Below, in pieces: positions 19,839-28,908 of a stretch of DNA of 64,000 bases. Both the position numbers and the translations under genes were made by a program. Numbering within the stretch: the stretch's first letter is position 1; every line of letters starts with the position of its first letter. Source of the DNA: Fredinandcohnia quinoae. Its GTDB lineage: Bacteria > Bacillota > Bacilli > Bacillales > Bacillaceae_L. The notes below the pieces were generated by a model. The model saw only the letters and a list, made by a program, of their open reading frames with translations, did not search any database and was not told where the DNA came from. The DNA lies in NCBI RefSeq assembly GCF_022427965.1, contig NZ_JAKTTI010000001.1, forward strand, positions 62,001 through 126,000, in the 5' to 3' direction.

Positions 19839-20906
19839 TTACTTATTAAAAGCTAGAATCGTTTCTGCAATTTTGTCTAAGGAAACCACTTTATCAACTA
19901 AATTTGTCTCTATTGCAGCTTTAGGCATTCCAAAGACAACAGAAGTTTCTTTTGACTCTGCTACTGAAATGACTTGTCCAGTTTCTTTGAGTCTTTTTAA
20001 TCCAATGGACCCATCAGATCCCATGCCTGTCATAATTACTGCAATTTTTTCATAATCATTCAACTCACTAACTGACTCAAACATAACATCTACAGATGGT
20101 CTATGGCCGTTACGAATATCATTTTTATCAAGCTGTACAGCAAGTGTTGTTCCAATTTTTTTAACCTTTAAATGATACCCACCTGGTGCTATATATGCTG
20201 TACCTATTTTTATTAACTCCCCATCTTCAGCCTCTTTTACATGTATATTACATAAGGTGTCTAGTCGGTTTGCTAATGATTTGGTAAAACCAGGTGGCAT
20301 ATGCTGAACAATCAAAATAGGAGCTGGATAATCGCTTGGAAATTTTGTTAATACTTGTTGCAAGGCCCTTGGTCCCCCTGTAGAAGTTCCAATACAAAGG
20401 AGCTTTTTTAAGTTATTAGTAGTTGTTCTTAGTTCTATTTTACTATAATTATCTGTTTTAGTTGGGATTTTCTCCATTTTTATTGAAATTTTTAATGATT
20501 TTATATTCGCCTTACTTGCTTGTACTACTTTAGTCACGATTTCTTCTTTTATGTTATGAAGATCAATTGAAATTGGGCCAGATGGTTTTTGTATAAAATC
20601 AACCGCACCATATTGCATGGCAAAAATCGTATTCTCTGCTCCCTCTTTCGTCGTACTAGATAACATAACAATAGGTAATGGCATTGTCTCCATTATTTTC
20701 TTTAATGCCTCAATTCCGGACATCATAGGCATTTCAACGTCCATTGTGACAACATCTGGCTGTAATTTTTTGACTTTTTCTAGAGCATCCACACCGTTTC
20801 TAGCGGTACCAATAACTTCAATTCTAGGATCTTCAGTCAGAAAATCTGATATTAACTTTCTCATGAATGCTGAGTCGTCAACGATAAGAACGTTTATCTT
20901 CTCCAT
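19839..20906 (-). CDS. cheB: Chemoreceptor methylesterase CheB
   Basis: 355-residue two-domain response regulator. The receiver domain has D10/D11 and phosphorylation site Asp56 (TMDVEMP), with KP near 105. The C-terminal esterase has the Ser motif GTSTGGPRALQ (about 170-180), His in QHMPPGFTKSLA and Asp in MTGMGSDGSIG, the serine-hydrolase triad. Removes methyl groups from receptors. SD GGGAG before the ATG at 20906; 2 bp after flhG. Confidence 0.97.
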   Translation of the reverse strand: MEKINVLIVDDSAFMRKLISDFLTEDPRIEVIGTARNGVDALEKVKKLQPDVVTMDVEMPMMSGIEALKKIMETMPLPIVMLSSTTKEGAENTIFAMQYGAVDFIQKPSGPISIDLHNIKEEIVTKVVQASKANIKSLKISIKMEKIPTKTDNYSKIELRTTTNNLKKLLCIGTSTGGPRALQQVLTKFPSDYPAPILIVQHMPPGFTKSLANRLDTLCNIHVKEAEDGELIKIGTAYIAPGGYHLKVKKIGTTLAVQLDKNDIRNGHRPSVDVMFESVSELNDYEKIAVIMTGMGSDGSIGLKRLKETGQVISVAESKETSVVFGMPKAAIETNLVDKVVSLDKIAETILAFNK

Positions 20907-20908
20907 TG

Positions 20909-21784
20909 TTAGTCTCCCTTCTTTCTACGACCGAAAAAACGCTGAAGTTTTGAAATAAATGAGAAGCTATTTTTATCTTTCATACTCAAGTTTGTTACGT
21001 AGTTATTAACGATACTTTCTATCATTTTACTTATTTGTGCTTTAGGCGCATACAGAATAAATGGAACTTGGTGACTAACAGCTTTTTGTACATTTTTGTC
21101 GTCAATCAAAATTCCCATTACATTAATCTCTTTTCGTAAAAACTGCCTTGTGACCTGTTGAATTCTCTTTGAAGCTGCAATCCCTTCCAATTCAGATTGA
21201 GCTCTGTTTACTATTAAAAAAAGTGGGACACTATTATCAGACATGCAAATAAGTTTCATCGCTGAGTATGCATCAGTAATTGATGTGGGCTCAGGAGTTG
21301 TAACGATAAATACTTCATCTACTGACATTAAAAAATTAATCACATCTTCTGTCATACCTGCACCCATATCAAAGATTACAAAGTCATACTTATCCATGAT
21401 CAATTGTAATTGATTAAATAATAGCGCTGACTTGTCTTCATCTAGGCGAAATAAACTAGATAATCCAGTTCCACCTGCAATATAGTCAATCCCTTCAGGT
21501 CCACGAATAATCATATCAGTTAGAGTCACGTCTTTTTCAAACATATCAACAATTGAATATTTTGTAGAAGTTCCCATCAATATTTCAATATTGCCCATTC
21601 CAAAATCCATGTCAAACAAGAGTACCCTTTTTCCACGCATAGAAAGGGCTATTGAAAAGTTGAGTGAAATATTTGACTTACCCACTCCCCCTTTTCCACT
21701 TAATACTGCAATGGTCTTTGCTGTATTCCTGTTAATACTCAAAGATTCTAGTTTGCGTCGCAATGCTTCAGCTTGATCAGTCAT
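20909..21784 (-). CDS. flhG: Flagellar number regulator FlhG (MinD-like ATPase)
   Basis: 291-residue MinD/ParA-family ATPase (YlxH in B. subtilis). The N-terminus begins with DQAEALR, matching the short helix known to stimulate FlhF GTPase activity. A deviant Walker A follows at about 30-38 (GKGGVGKSN), then LLFDMDFGMGN and FVIFDMGAGM. It controls flagellar number and position with FlhF and binds the C-ring proteins. ATG overlaps the flhF stop by 4 bp. The C-terminal ends in a basic tail (RFFGRRKKG). Confidence 0.96.
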   Translation of the reverse strand: MTDQAEALRRKLESLSINRNTAKTIAVLSGKGGVGKSNISLNFSIALSMRGKRVLLFDMDFGMGNIEILMGTSTKYSIVDMFEKDVTLTDMIIRGPEGIDYIAGGTGLSSLFRLDEDKSALLFNQLQLIMDKYDFVIFDMGAGMTEDVINFLMSVDEVFIVTTPEPTSITDAYSAMKLICMSDNSVPLFLIVNRAQSELEGIAASKRIQQVTRQFLRKEINVMGILIDDKNVQKAVSHQVPFILYAPKAQISKMIESIVNNYVTNLSMKDKNSFSFISKLQRFFGRRKKGD

Positions 21785-22956
21785 CTAACATCTTCTCCAA
21801 GTATAATATTTGCAATTATTGTAGGAGTTGCTTCTACAATATCATCAGGAACATTTTGTCCATTTGTTAAATATGCAACACCAACTTTGTATTGAAGAAT
21901 CATATTAAGCATCGCACCATAATTTGAAGTTTCATCGACTTTTGTAAAAATATATTTATTAATATTAACTGATGAGAACTTCTCAAATATTTCTTTCATA
22001 TCAGTTAGCTTTGATGTTAAAGAAAGTACTAGAAAAGTTTCCATCTCATCAGAAAAATCGATAATTTTTTGTAAATCATCTACATATTTTTTATTTCGAA
22101 AATTTCGTCCAGCAGTATCGATAAATACAATATCGTAATTCTCATATTTTTGTTTTGCTTGTTGAAAGTCATCTATTGAATAACAAACTTCAACAGGAAC
22201 ACTTAGTATTTTTGCATATGTTTTTAATTGCTCAATTGCAGCGATTCGATATGTGTCAGTCGTAATAAACGCTACTTTCTTTTGATCTTTTAAAATACAC
22301 TCTGCAGCAATTTTTGCGATAGAAGTTGTTTTACCTACTCCAGTAGGGCCAACGATGTTAACGTATTTTTTCGTATATGATAATCCACCATATTGAAATG
22401 AGGAAATTCTCGAAATAATTGCTTCCTTTGCCCAAGCTTGAACTTGATTAAATGAACCACTATTTTGATTTGAATACCATTTCTCTACCAATTCTGATAA
22501 AACCGCTTGTCTAATTTGATGATCGATATCCTGGTCAATGAATAATTCATTCATACTTTTCAATGGACCTGGATATTTTTCAAATTTTGAACTTACATCG
22601 GAAGAAAGTTCCAACATCATGGATTTCAATTCTGCAAGCTCTTTAACTAAATTATTATCAATTGTTTGTGTTTTTTCATTCAAAACTGGAAGCTTTGGTG
22701 AATGCTCACGTATTACTTCAGTTTTATTCTCATCAGGTAATTTACGATTCTTTTCTTTTAATTGCAGCTTCTGAGTGCTTGGTTCTGTTGAATCAATTGC
22801 AGCGATAACCTCAAAATTCTTCTTTTTAAATAGTCCTAAAAAACCTTGGGTTTGTACGACCTTAGAATTTAAAATAACTGCATCGCTTCCTAACTCAGAG
22901 CGGACCATCTTCATAGCTTCAGGCATTGTGGATGCAATAAACTTTTTTACTTTCAT
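21781..22956 (-). CDS. flhF: Flagellar biosynthesis SRP-like GTPase FlhF
   Basis: 391-residue SRP-type GTPase that helps place the flagellum. N-terminal B domain (about 1-120) with MKVKKFIASTMPEAMKMVR, an N region, then the G domain with P-loop [11 protein letters not shown] near 200-210, FIDTAGRN for the DTAGR motif, and TKVDE. Overlaps flhA upstream and flhG downstream by 4 bp each (ATGA junctions), indicating tight coupling. It is the third SRP GTPase here, with Ffh and FtsY. Confidence 0.97.
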   Translation of the reverse strand: MKVKKFIASTMPEAMKMVRSELGSDAVILNSKVVQTQGFLGLFKKKNFEVIAAIDSTEPSTQKLQLKEKNRKLPDENKTEVIREHSPKLPVLNEKTQTIDNNLVKELAELKSMMLELSSDVSSKFEKYPGPLKSMNELFIDQDIDHQIRQAVLSELVEKWYSNQNSGSFNQVQAWAKEAIISRISSFQYGGLSYTKKYVNIVGPTGVGKTTSIAKIAAECILKDQKKVAFITTDTYRIAAIEQLKTYAKILSVPVEVCYSIDDFQQAKQKYENYDIVFIDTAGRNFRNKKYVDDLQKIIDFSDEMETFLVLSLTSKLTDMKEIFEKFSSVNINKYIFTKVDETSNYGAMLNMILQYKVGVAYLTNGQNVPDDIVEATPTIIANIILGEDVR

Positions 22957-24989
22957 TCAATATTCACCACCCCAACACTTTGGACTTCTACATTTGCTTC
23001 TAACTCGTTATAAGAAATGACAGGTACTTGTGGAAAATACCTTTCAAGCAATTGTCTTACATACATTCTAACTGCCGGAGAACATAAAAGAATTGGTGAT
23101 TGTTCTTGTAAAGTTAAATTCTCAATTTGTTTGGCAATTGATTCTATGATTGATTGTGAAATAGTTGGATCCAACGATAAATAGTTACCATGTTCCGTTT
23201 GTTGTACCCCTTCTGCGACCGCCTTTTCAACCCTACCAGAGAGAGTAACAACCTTCATTGTTTCGCCTTGAACAATATAACTATTTGTGATTTGCTTAGC
23301 CAGTGCTTGTCTTACATATTCTGTTAAAAGGTCTGTATCTGTTGTCATCCTTCCATAATCGGCAAGTGTTTCAAAGATAATCGGTAAATTGCGAATTGAA
23401 ACATTCTCCTTGAGTAATTTCGCAAGTACTTTCTGAATATCACCGATAGAAAGTGGATTTGGTGTGACCTCATCAACAAGAATTGGATAAGATTCTTTTA
23501 AATGATCGAGTAATTGCTTTGTTTCCTGTCTACCTAGAAGTTCATATGCACTTCTCTTGATTACTTCGGTAATATGTGTTGAAACAACAGATGGTGGGTC
23601 AACAACTGTGTATCCAAACATTTCAGCCTGATCCTTCATGTCTTCAGAAATCCACTTTGCTGGAAGACCAAAAGATGGTTCAACAGTATCAATTCCTTCA
23701 ATCGAATCATCCTCAAAACCTGGGCTCATTGCTAAATAGTGATCAAGCAATAGTTCTCCTTTAGCGACTTCACTACCTTTTATTTTCAAACGATATTCAT
23801 TTGGTTGTAATTGAATATTATCCCGGATCCTAACAACAGGAATGACAATCCCAAGCTCAATTGCAAGTTGCCTTCTTATCATTACAATTCGATCTAATAT
23901 GTCTCCGCCTTGATTTGTGTCTGCAAGTGGAATTAATCCATAACCAAATTCAAATTCAATTGGATCTACATTTAGTAAATTCACAACACTTTCAGGACTT
24001 TTTAAATCATCCATCTCAATCTCTTCAGGTGCATCATCGACCATTTGTGACTCTTGATTTTTAGTTTTTGAAATCATGAATCCACCAATCGCTAATAATC
24101 CAGAAATTGATATTGTTAAAAAATCATTAATGGGTGTAAATAACCCTAATAGAAAGATTGTACCCGCAGTCACATACAACATTCTTGGATATGCAAATAA
24201 CTGTCTTGTGATATCAGTTCCAAGATTCCCCTCGGATGCAGCTCTTGTTACGACAATACCTGTAGCTGTTGAAATTAACAAAGCAGGAAGTTGACTAACA
24301 ATTCCATCCCCGACAGTTAATAATGTAAATTTCGAAAGTGCTTCTTGTAACCCAAGACCTTGCTGCGTCATTCCAATAATAAAACCAAAAATCAAATTGA
24401 TTAGAACAATTATGATACCTGCAATTGCATCCCCTTTAACAAATTTACTAGCCCCATCCATTGCTCCGTAAAAATCGGCTTCACGTCCAACCTTTTCACG
24501 ACGTTCGCGTGCTTCAACGTCAGATATCATTCCAGCATTAAGGTCAGCATCAATACTCATTTGTTTACCAGGCATAGCATCTAAAGTAAATCTCGCAGCA
24601 ACTTCAGATACACGTTCAGACCCTTTTGTGATAACGATGAATTGGATAATAATTAAAATGAGGAATACTACAAAACCGACAAGTATATTTCCACCTACAA
24701 CGAAGGTTCCAAATGTGTGTACAACCCCGCCAGCTTCACCAGTTGATAATATCGATCTTGTAGTTGAAACATTAAGTCCTAGACGAAATAATGTTAATAA
24801 TAACAATAAAGATGGAAAGATTGAAAATTGAAGTGGTTCCTGCATATTCATTGAAGTCAGTAGAACTAATAATGCAAGAGAAATATTAATGATAATCAAA
24901 ACACTTAGCAACCAAGTGGGAAATGGGATGATAAGCATTGCAATTATTAAAATAACACTAAGTAATACGGATAAATCTCTTGCTGACAT
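22953..24989 (-). CDS. flhA: Flagellar type III export apparatus protein FlhA
   Basis: 678-residue export-gate component. About eight membrane helices fill the N-terminal 310 residues, with the conserved cytoplasmic FHIPEP-type loop region around RFTLDAMPGKQMSIDADL (about 135-152). The rest is a cytoplasmic domain that docks chaperone-substrate complexes and forms a nonameric ring. ATG at 24989 with GGAGA upstream. Sits in the standard flhB-flhA-flhF order. Confidence 0.98.
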   Translation of the reverse strand: MSARDLSVLLSVILIIAMLIIPFPTWLLSVLIIINISLALLVLLTSMNMQEPLQFSIFPSLLLLLTLFRLGLNVSTTRSILSTGEAGGVVHTFGTFVVGGNILVGFVVFLILIIIQFIVITKGSERVSEVAARFTLDAMPGKQMSIDADLNAGMISDVEARERREKVGREADFYGAMDGASKFVKGDAIAGIIIVLINLIFGFIIGMTQQGLGLQEALSKFTLLTVGDGIVSQLPALLISTATGIVVTRAASEGNLGTDITRQLFAYPRMLYVTAGTIFLLGLFTPINDFLTISISGLLAIGGFMISKTKNQESQMVDDAPEEIEMDDLKSPESVVNLLNVDPIEFEFGYGLIPLADTNQGGDILDRIVMIRRQLAIELGIVIPVVRIRDNIQLQPNEYRLKIKGSEVAKGELLLDHYLAMSPGFEDDSIEGIDTVEPSFGLPAKWISEDMKDQAEMFGYTVVDPPSVVSTHITEVIKRSAYELLGRQETKQLLDHLKESYPILVDEVTPNPLSIGDIQKVLAKLLKENVSIRNLPIIFETLADYGRMTTDTDLLTEYVRQALAKQITNSYIVQGETMKVVTLSGRVEKAVAEGVQQTEHGNYLSLDPTISQSIIESIAKQIENLTLQEQSPILLCSPAVRMYVRQLLERYFPQVPVISYNELEANVEVQSVGVVNIE

Positions 24990-25035
24990 TATATTCTCTC
25001 CTTATTCAATTACCATTATGTGGGGAAGTAATCTT

Positions 25036-26118
25036 TTATATCTTCTCTTTAAGTCTATATACATAAGCTAAAATTTCAGCTACTGCTTTAAAAAACTCTT
25101 CTGGTACAGCGTCACCAATCTCCGCTTGGCTATATAGTGCCCTTGCAAGAGGTCGATTTTCTATTGTAATTATTTCATTCGCTTTTGCTATTTCTTTTAT
25201 TTTCTGTGCAACAAAATCAACACCTTTTGCAACCACATATGGAGCATCCATTTTGGATTCATCATATTTAAGAGCAATCGCATAATGGGTTGGGTTTGTT
25301 ATAATAACATCGGCTTTTGGTACATCCTGCATCATTCTTGACATTGCCATTTCGCGTTGCTTTTGTTTTATTTTTGATTTAATTAATGGGTCACCTTCTG
25401 TTTTTTTATACTCATCCTTTATATCTTGCTTAGACATTCGAAGGTTTTTTTCGAAATCAAAGCGTTGATATAAATAGTCTAAAAAAGAGAGGAATAATAG
25501 TGCCCCACCTGCCCACAAACCCATTTGGACAGTTAATTTGGAAAGGACGATAATTGCAGAACCAATACTCTTTTGGGAAAGCAATAGAATATCTTCTAAA
25601 TGCATCCATATTACTGCAAATGTCACGACTCCTACAAAAACAATTTTCAAGATAGATTTTAACATTTCAACTAGTGCTCGAATTGAATAGATTCTCTTAA
25701 AACCTTGAATCGGATCAAGCTTACTAAGTTTCATTTGAATTGCTTCAGTAGAAAATAAAAAACCAACTTGCATCATATTGGCAGCAACTCCAGCAATTAA
25801 AGTAGCTAGCAAGATTGGGGCTAATATAATGGCTGCATCTAATGAAAGCTCTACAAATATTTCTTGTACTGATTGTTCTGTCGGATTCACCAACATGTAT
25901 TTAGTGAAAGAATGTCTAAAAACATCAAGAGTTTTGTCAAGAATGAACCCACCAAAAGTCAGTAAAATTGAAAAGGAAGCAAGTAATAAAATTGCTGTAT
26001 TTACATCAGCACTTTTAGCAACCTGGCCTTTTTTTCTTGATTCTTGTCGCTTTTTAGGAGTGGCTTTTTCAGTTTTCTCACCTGCAAAAAATTGCAAGTC
26101 TAGTCTTACTAGGAACAT
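25036..26118 (-). CDS. flhB: Flagellar export switch protein FlhB
   Basis: 360-residue FlhB. Opens with a basic FFAGEKTEKATPKKR segment, then four membrane helices, then the cytoplasmic domain with the autocleavage motif NPTH near residue 275. Cleavage and interaction with FliK switch export from rod/hook to filament substrates. The start uses GGGAGG within the end of fliR, 7 nt before the ATG; fliR and flhB abut. A second FlhB-like protein without NPTH is encoded at 51706-51993. Confidence 0.98.
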   Translation of the reverse strand: MFLVRLDLQFFAGEKTEKATPKKRQESRKKGQVAKSADVNTAILLLASFSILLTFGGFILDKTLDVFRHSFTKYMLVNPTEQSVQEIFVELSLDAAIILAPILLATLIAGVAANMMQVGFLFSTEAIQMKLSKLDPIQGFKRIYSIRALVEMLKSILKIVFVGVVTFAVIWMHLEDILLLSQKSIGSAIIVLSKLTVQMGLWAGGALLFLSFLDYLYQRFDFEKNLRMSKQDIKDEYKKTEGDPLIKSKIKQKQREMAMSRMMQDVPKADVIITNPTHYAIALKYDESKMDAPYVVAKGVDFVAQKIKEIAKANEIITIENRPLARALYSQAEIGDAVPEEFFKAVAEILAYVYRLKEKI

Positions 26119-26895
26119 TTACCTTCCTCCCATTAAATCCATAAGGCTTCTCATCGTGTACAACATTTTTTCAGTTAAATCTCCAACGAGCATGAATACC
26201 ACGGACATCACAAAAATTAAGATAATAAAGCTTACACCGATTTTAAGTGGTAATCCGACAACAAACACGTTTAACTGTGGAACCGTTCTTGCAACAATAC
26301 CTAAAGCAATATCAACTAGAAATAATGATCCAACCACAGGTAATGACATCTGAAAAGCAATGATAAACATTGAATTAAATGCTTTTATGACATATTCTAC
26401 TAAATTCTCATTTCCAAAAGGAATCCATAATTGGTCCATTGGAACAAATTCATAACTATAAAACACACCATCTAATAATAAATGATGACCATTGATTGTC
26501 AATAAAAAAAGAAGGCCAAACGTATATAAATACTGTCCAATTAAAGGACTTTGAGCTCCGGTTTGTGGATCAATTACATTCGCAATCGCAAAACCCATTT
26601 GAAAATCAATAAAGCCACCAGCGATTTGTACCGCAGCAAAAATCATATAGGCAACAAATCCAATAAAGAGACCTACCATTACTTCTTTCATAATTAACAT
26701 ATAGTAAAATTCATCAATATTTAGAGTAGGCTTATCAATGACAAAAAACATTATCCACGACAAAAAGAAAGCAATTCCAATTCGATGCATAGCTGGTATT
26801 GTACGATATGAAAACAACGGCATTGTAACAAAAAAGCTGGATACTCGAACTAATACGAGTAAAAATGCTGGGAAATTAGTTATTATTTCAGTCAT
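26119..26895 (-). CDS. fliR: Flagellar export protein FliR
   Basis: 258-residue integral membrane component of the FliPQR export gate. Strongly hydrophobic with about six helices; MSLPVVGSLFLVDIALGIVAR near 180-200 (in outline) is typical of the family. ATG at 26895, 5 bp after fliQ; its end provides the flhB SD. Length fits the family. Confidence 0.97.
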   Translation of the reverse strand: MTEIITNFPAFLLVLVRVSSFFVTMPLFSYRTIPAMHRIGIAFFLSWIMFFVIDKPTLNIDEFYYMLIMKEVMVGLFIGFVAYMIFAAVQIAGGFIDFQMGFAIANVIDPQTGAQSPLIGQYLYTFGLLFLLTINGHHLLLDGVFYSYEFVPMDQLWIPFGNENLVEYVIKAFNSMFIIAFQMSLPVVGSLFLVDIALGIVARTVPQLNVFVVGLPLKIGVSFIILIFVMSVVFMLVGDLTEKMLYTMRSLMDLMGGR

Positions 26896-26900
26896 TAACT

Positions 26901-27170
26901 TTAACCTACAAACCTTGTTAAGTTATTAAAAATATCATGTGTAAATGAAATCATTTTCGAAAGCATCCAAGGACCAAAGAATACTAAACCTAGCAAGACT
27001 GCAACTATTTTTGGGATAAACGCTAAAGTCTGTTCTTGAATTTGTGTTGTCGCTTGAAAAATACTAACAAGTAAACCAATGACTAATGCAAGTAATAATA
27101 AAGGACCACAAACCATTAAAATGGTGTAAATTCCATTTTCAGCTAATGAAATAACAAACTCAGAATTCAT
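26901..27170 (-). CDS. fliQ: Flagellar export protein FliQ
   Basis: 89-residue two-helix membrane protein of the FliPQR gate. The family signature is visible as LLLALVIGLLVSIFQATTQI and QEQTLAFIPKIVAV across the middle. It is 8 bp downstream of fliP. Confidence 0.97.
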   Translation of the reverse strand: MNSEFVISLAENGIYTILMVCGPLLLLALVIGLLVSIFQATTQIQEQTLAFIPKIVAVLLGLVFFGPWMLSKMISFTHDIFNNLTRFVG

Positions 27171-27178
27171 TTTTTACT

Positions 27179-27853
27179 TCACCCACTTTGGAAACTCTGT
27201 AATAGGGATTTTACGATCAAATACCATCCATCTACTAGTACAAATAATAATATTTTAAATGGTAAGGAAATCATTACTGGAGGTAGCATCATCATACCCA
27301 TTGACATTAGTACACTTGCCACTATCATATCGATCACAAGAAATGGAATAAATATCATAAATCCAATTTGAAATGCTGTTTTTAATTCACTAATTGCATA
27401 TGCAGGAACTAAAGCTGTTAATGGAATATCTTTTATGGTTTCGGGCATTTCAGCTCCAGAATAACTTAAGAATAAGGCAAGATCCTTTTGCCGTGTGTGT
27501 GCACTCATAAATTCCTTGAATGGAGTCGCAGCTCTCTCATAAGCTTGTTCCAAATTAATTTCCTCATTGAATAATGGTGTCAAAGCTTGTTCATTTACCT
27601 CGCTGAATGTTGGTGCCATAATGAAAAATGTTAAAAATAAAGCTAGTCCAACAATTACTTGGTTTGGCGGCATTTGCTGTGTTGCAAGAGACGTACGAAC
27701 GAATGATAGAACAATGATAATTCTAGTAAAACTAGTCATTAATATTAAAATACTTGGTGCCAGTGAGAGTACAGTTAGCAGCAGGAGTAATTTAACTGAT
27801 GTCGAAACATTTTCAGGGGTACTATTATTAAAAAACTCCATAAATTCATTCAT
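27179..27853 (-). CDS. fliP: Flagellar export protein FliP
   Basis: 224-residue export-gate protein. Contains the FliP/SpaP signature regions FTRIIIVLSFVRTSLATQQ (about 43-61) and PFLVIDMIVASVLMSMGMMM (about 173-192). Like B. subtilis FliP, it has no long cleavable signal peptide, starting with a short amphipathic MNEFMEFF segment. Its ATG overlaps the fliO stop by 4 bp. Confidence 0.97.
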   Translation of the reverse strand: MNEFMEFFNNSTPENVSTSVKLLLLLTVLSLAPSILILMTSFTRIIIVLSFVRTSLATQQMPPNQVIVGLALFLTFFIMAPTFSEVNEQALTPLFNEEINLEQAYERAATPFKEFMSAHTRQKDLALFLSYSGAEMPETIKDIPLTALVPAYAISELKTAFQIGFMIFIPFLVIDMIVASVLMSMGMMMLPPVMISLPFKILLFVLVDGWYLIVKSLLQSFQSG

Positions 27854-28500
27854 TCTTTATTTGACTCCTTATCTTCAAGCTGTTCGACTATTCTTTTTCT
27901 CCCTTGTGATAATTCTGAAAGTTGTTGTTTAAGAATAGAAGAAAATGGATCTTTCGCACTGCTTTTAGAATTTTTGTATCTCTCAATAAAACGATTCACA
28001 ATATCTCTTGGTTTTCCCATTGATTCTAATGATGTATTATGATGTTCAAGAATTTCATTCATTTCGTCATGATCATCTATCTCTTTTAAAAGTTGTATTG
28101 ATTCACCGACACCGACAACTAGTATTCGTTTACCAACTTTAATTAATTGGATTGAACGGTTTGTTCCAAGACTTGTACCACCAATATTTTCCATAAATTT
28201 ATATTGATTAAAGACTCGATTCCTTTTATTAACAAACTTCAATAAAAAATAAATAAGAGCAATTATGAATATTGTCGTAAAAATTAATTTAAGAAAATCA
28301 CCAATACCTAATTCATTCGTTGCAGAACCGACGGCAGGAGGATTATCTTCATTGACTATTTCCTTTTTTTGCTGATTTTGCTCGGTAAGATGTTCTGTAA
28401 CACTCTCATCAACATGTCCTTCTTCCGCAAAGACAGGAAAAGTGACAAGCAATGTGTGAAAAAAAACGAGGCTTACTAATATTCTTTTCATGTATATCAA
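27850..28500 (-). CDS. fliO: Flagellar biosynthesis protein FliO (FliZ in B. subtilis)
   Basis: 216 residues: an N-terminal signal-like segment ending around VFAEEG, an acidic extracellular stretch, a second membrane helix near 70-90 (KLIFTTIFIIALIYFLLKFV, in outline), then a cytoplasmic FliO domain with GGTSLGTNRSIQLIKVGKRI. FliO assists assembly of FliP. The start is taken as TTG at 28500, 10 nt after GGAGGG; an ATG three codons later (28491) is 19 nt away and less likely. Confidence 0.9.
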   Translation of the reverse strand: MIYMKRILVSLVFFHTLLVTFPVFAEEGHVDESVTEHLTEQNQQKKEIVNEDNPPAVGSATNELGIGDFLKLIFTTIFIIALIYFLLKFVNKRNRVFNQYKFMENIGGTSLGTNRSIQLIKVGKRILVVGVGESIQLLKEIDDHDEMNEILEHHNTSLESMGKPRDIVNRFIERYKNSKSSAKDPFSSILKQQLSELSQGRKRIVEQLEDKESNKE

Positions 28501-28527
28501 AATGTTGTCACCCTCCTGCTATTACGT

Positions 28528-28890
28528 TTAGCTAAGTGTTTTACTAATTGCTTCAATAACCCGGTCCGCTTGAAATGGTTTTACAATAAAGTCTTTTGCA
28601 CCGGCTTGAATCGCATCAATTACCATCGCTTGTTGTCCCATTGCAGAACACATTATAATTTTTGCGTTCGGGTTTATCTTTTTAATTTCTTTTAGTGCTG
28701 AGATTCCATCCATTTCTGGCATTGTGATATCCATTGTCACTAAGTCCGGCTGATGCTCTTTATATTTTTCAACAGCCTGTGCGCCATCTGCAGCCTCACC
28801 TACTACTTCATAACCGTTTTTAGTTAGAATATCCTTTATCATCATTCTCATGAATGCTGCATCATCAACAATTAATATTTTATGTGCCAT
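28528..28890 (-). CDS. cheY: Chemotaxis response regulator CheY
   Basis: 120-residue single receiver domain with acid pocket D9/D10, phosphorylation site Asp54 (TMDITMP), Ser/Thr switch residue in MCSAMGQ and Lys in VKPF near 104. In Bacillus, CheY-P binds FliM/FliY and promotes counterclockwise rotation. Its place between fliY and fliO, rather than next to cheA, is the Bacillus arrangement. Confidence 0.98.
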   Translation of the reverse strand: MAHKILIVDDAAFMRMMIKDILTKNGYEVVGEAADGAQAVEKYKEHQPDLVTMDITMPEMDGISALKEIKKINPNAKIIMCSAMGQQAMVIDAIQAGAKDFIVKPFQADRVIEAISKTLS

Positions 28891-28908
28891 AATTTTTATC
28901 CCCCTACA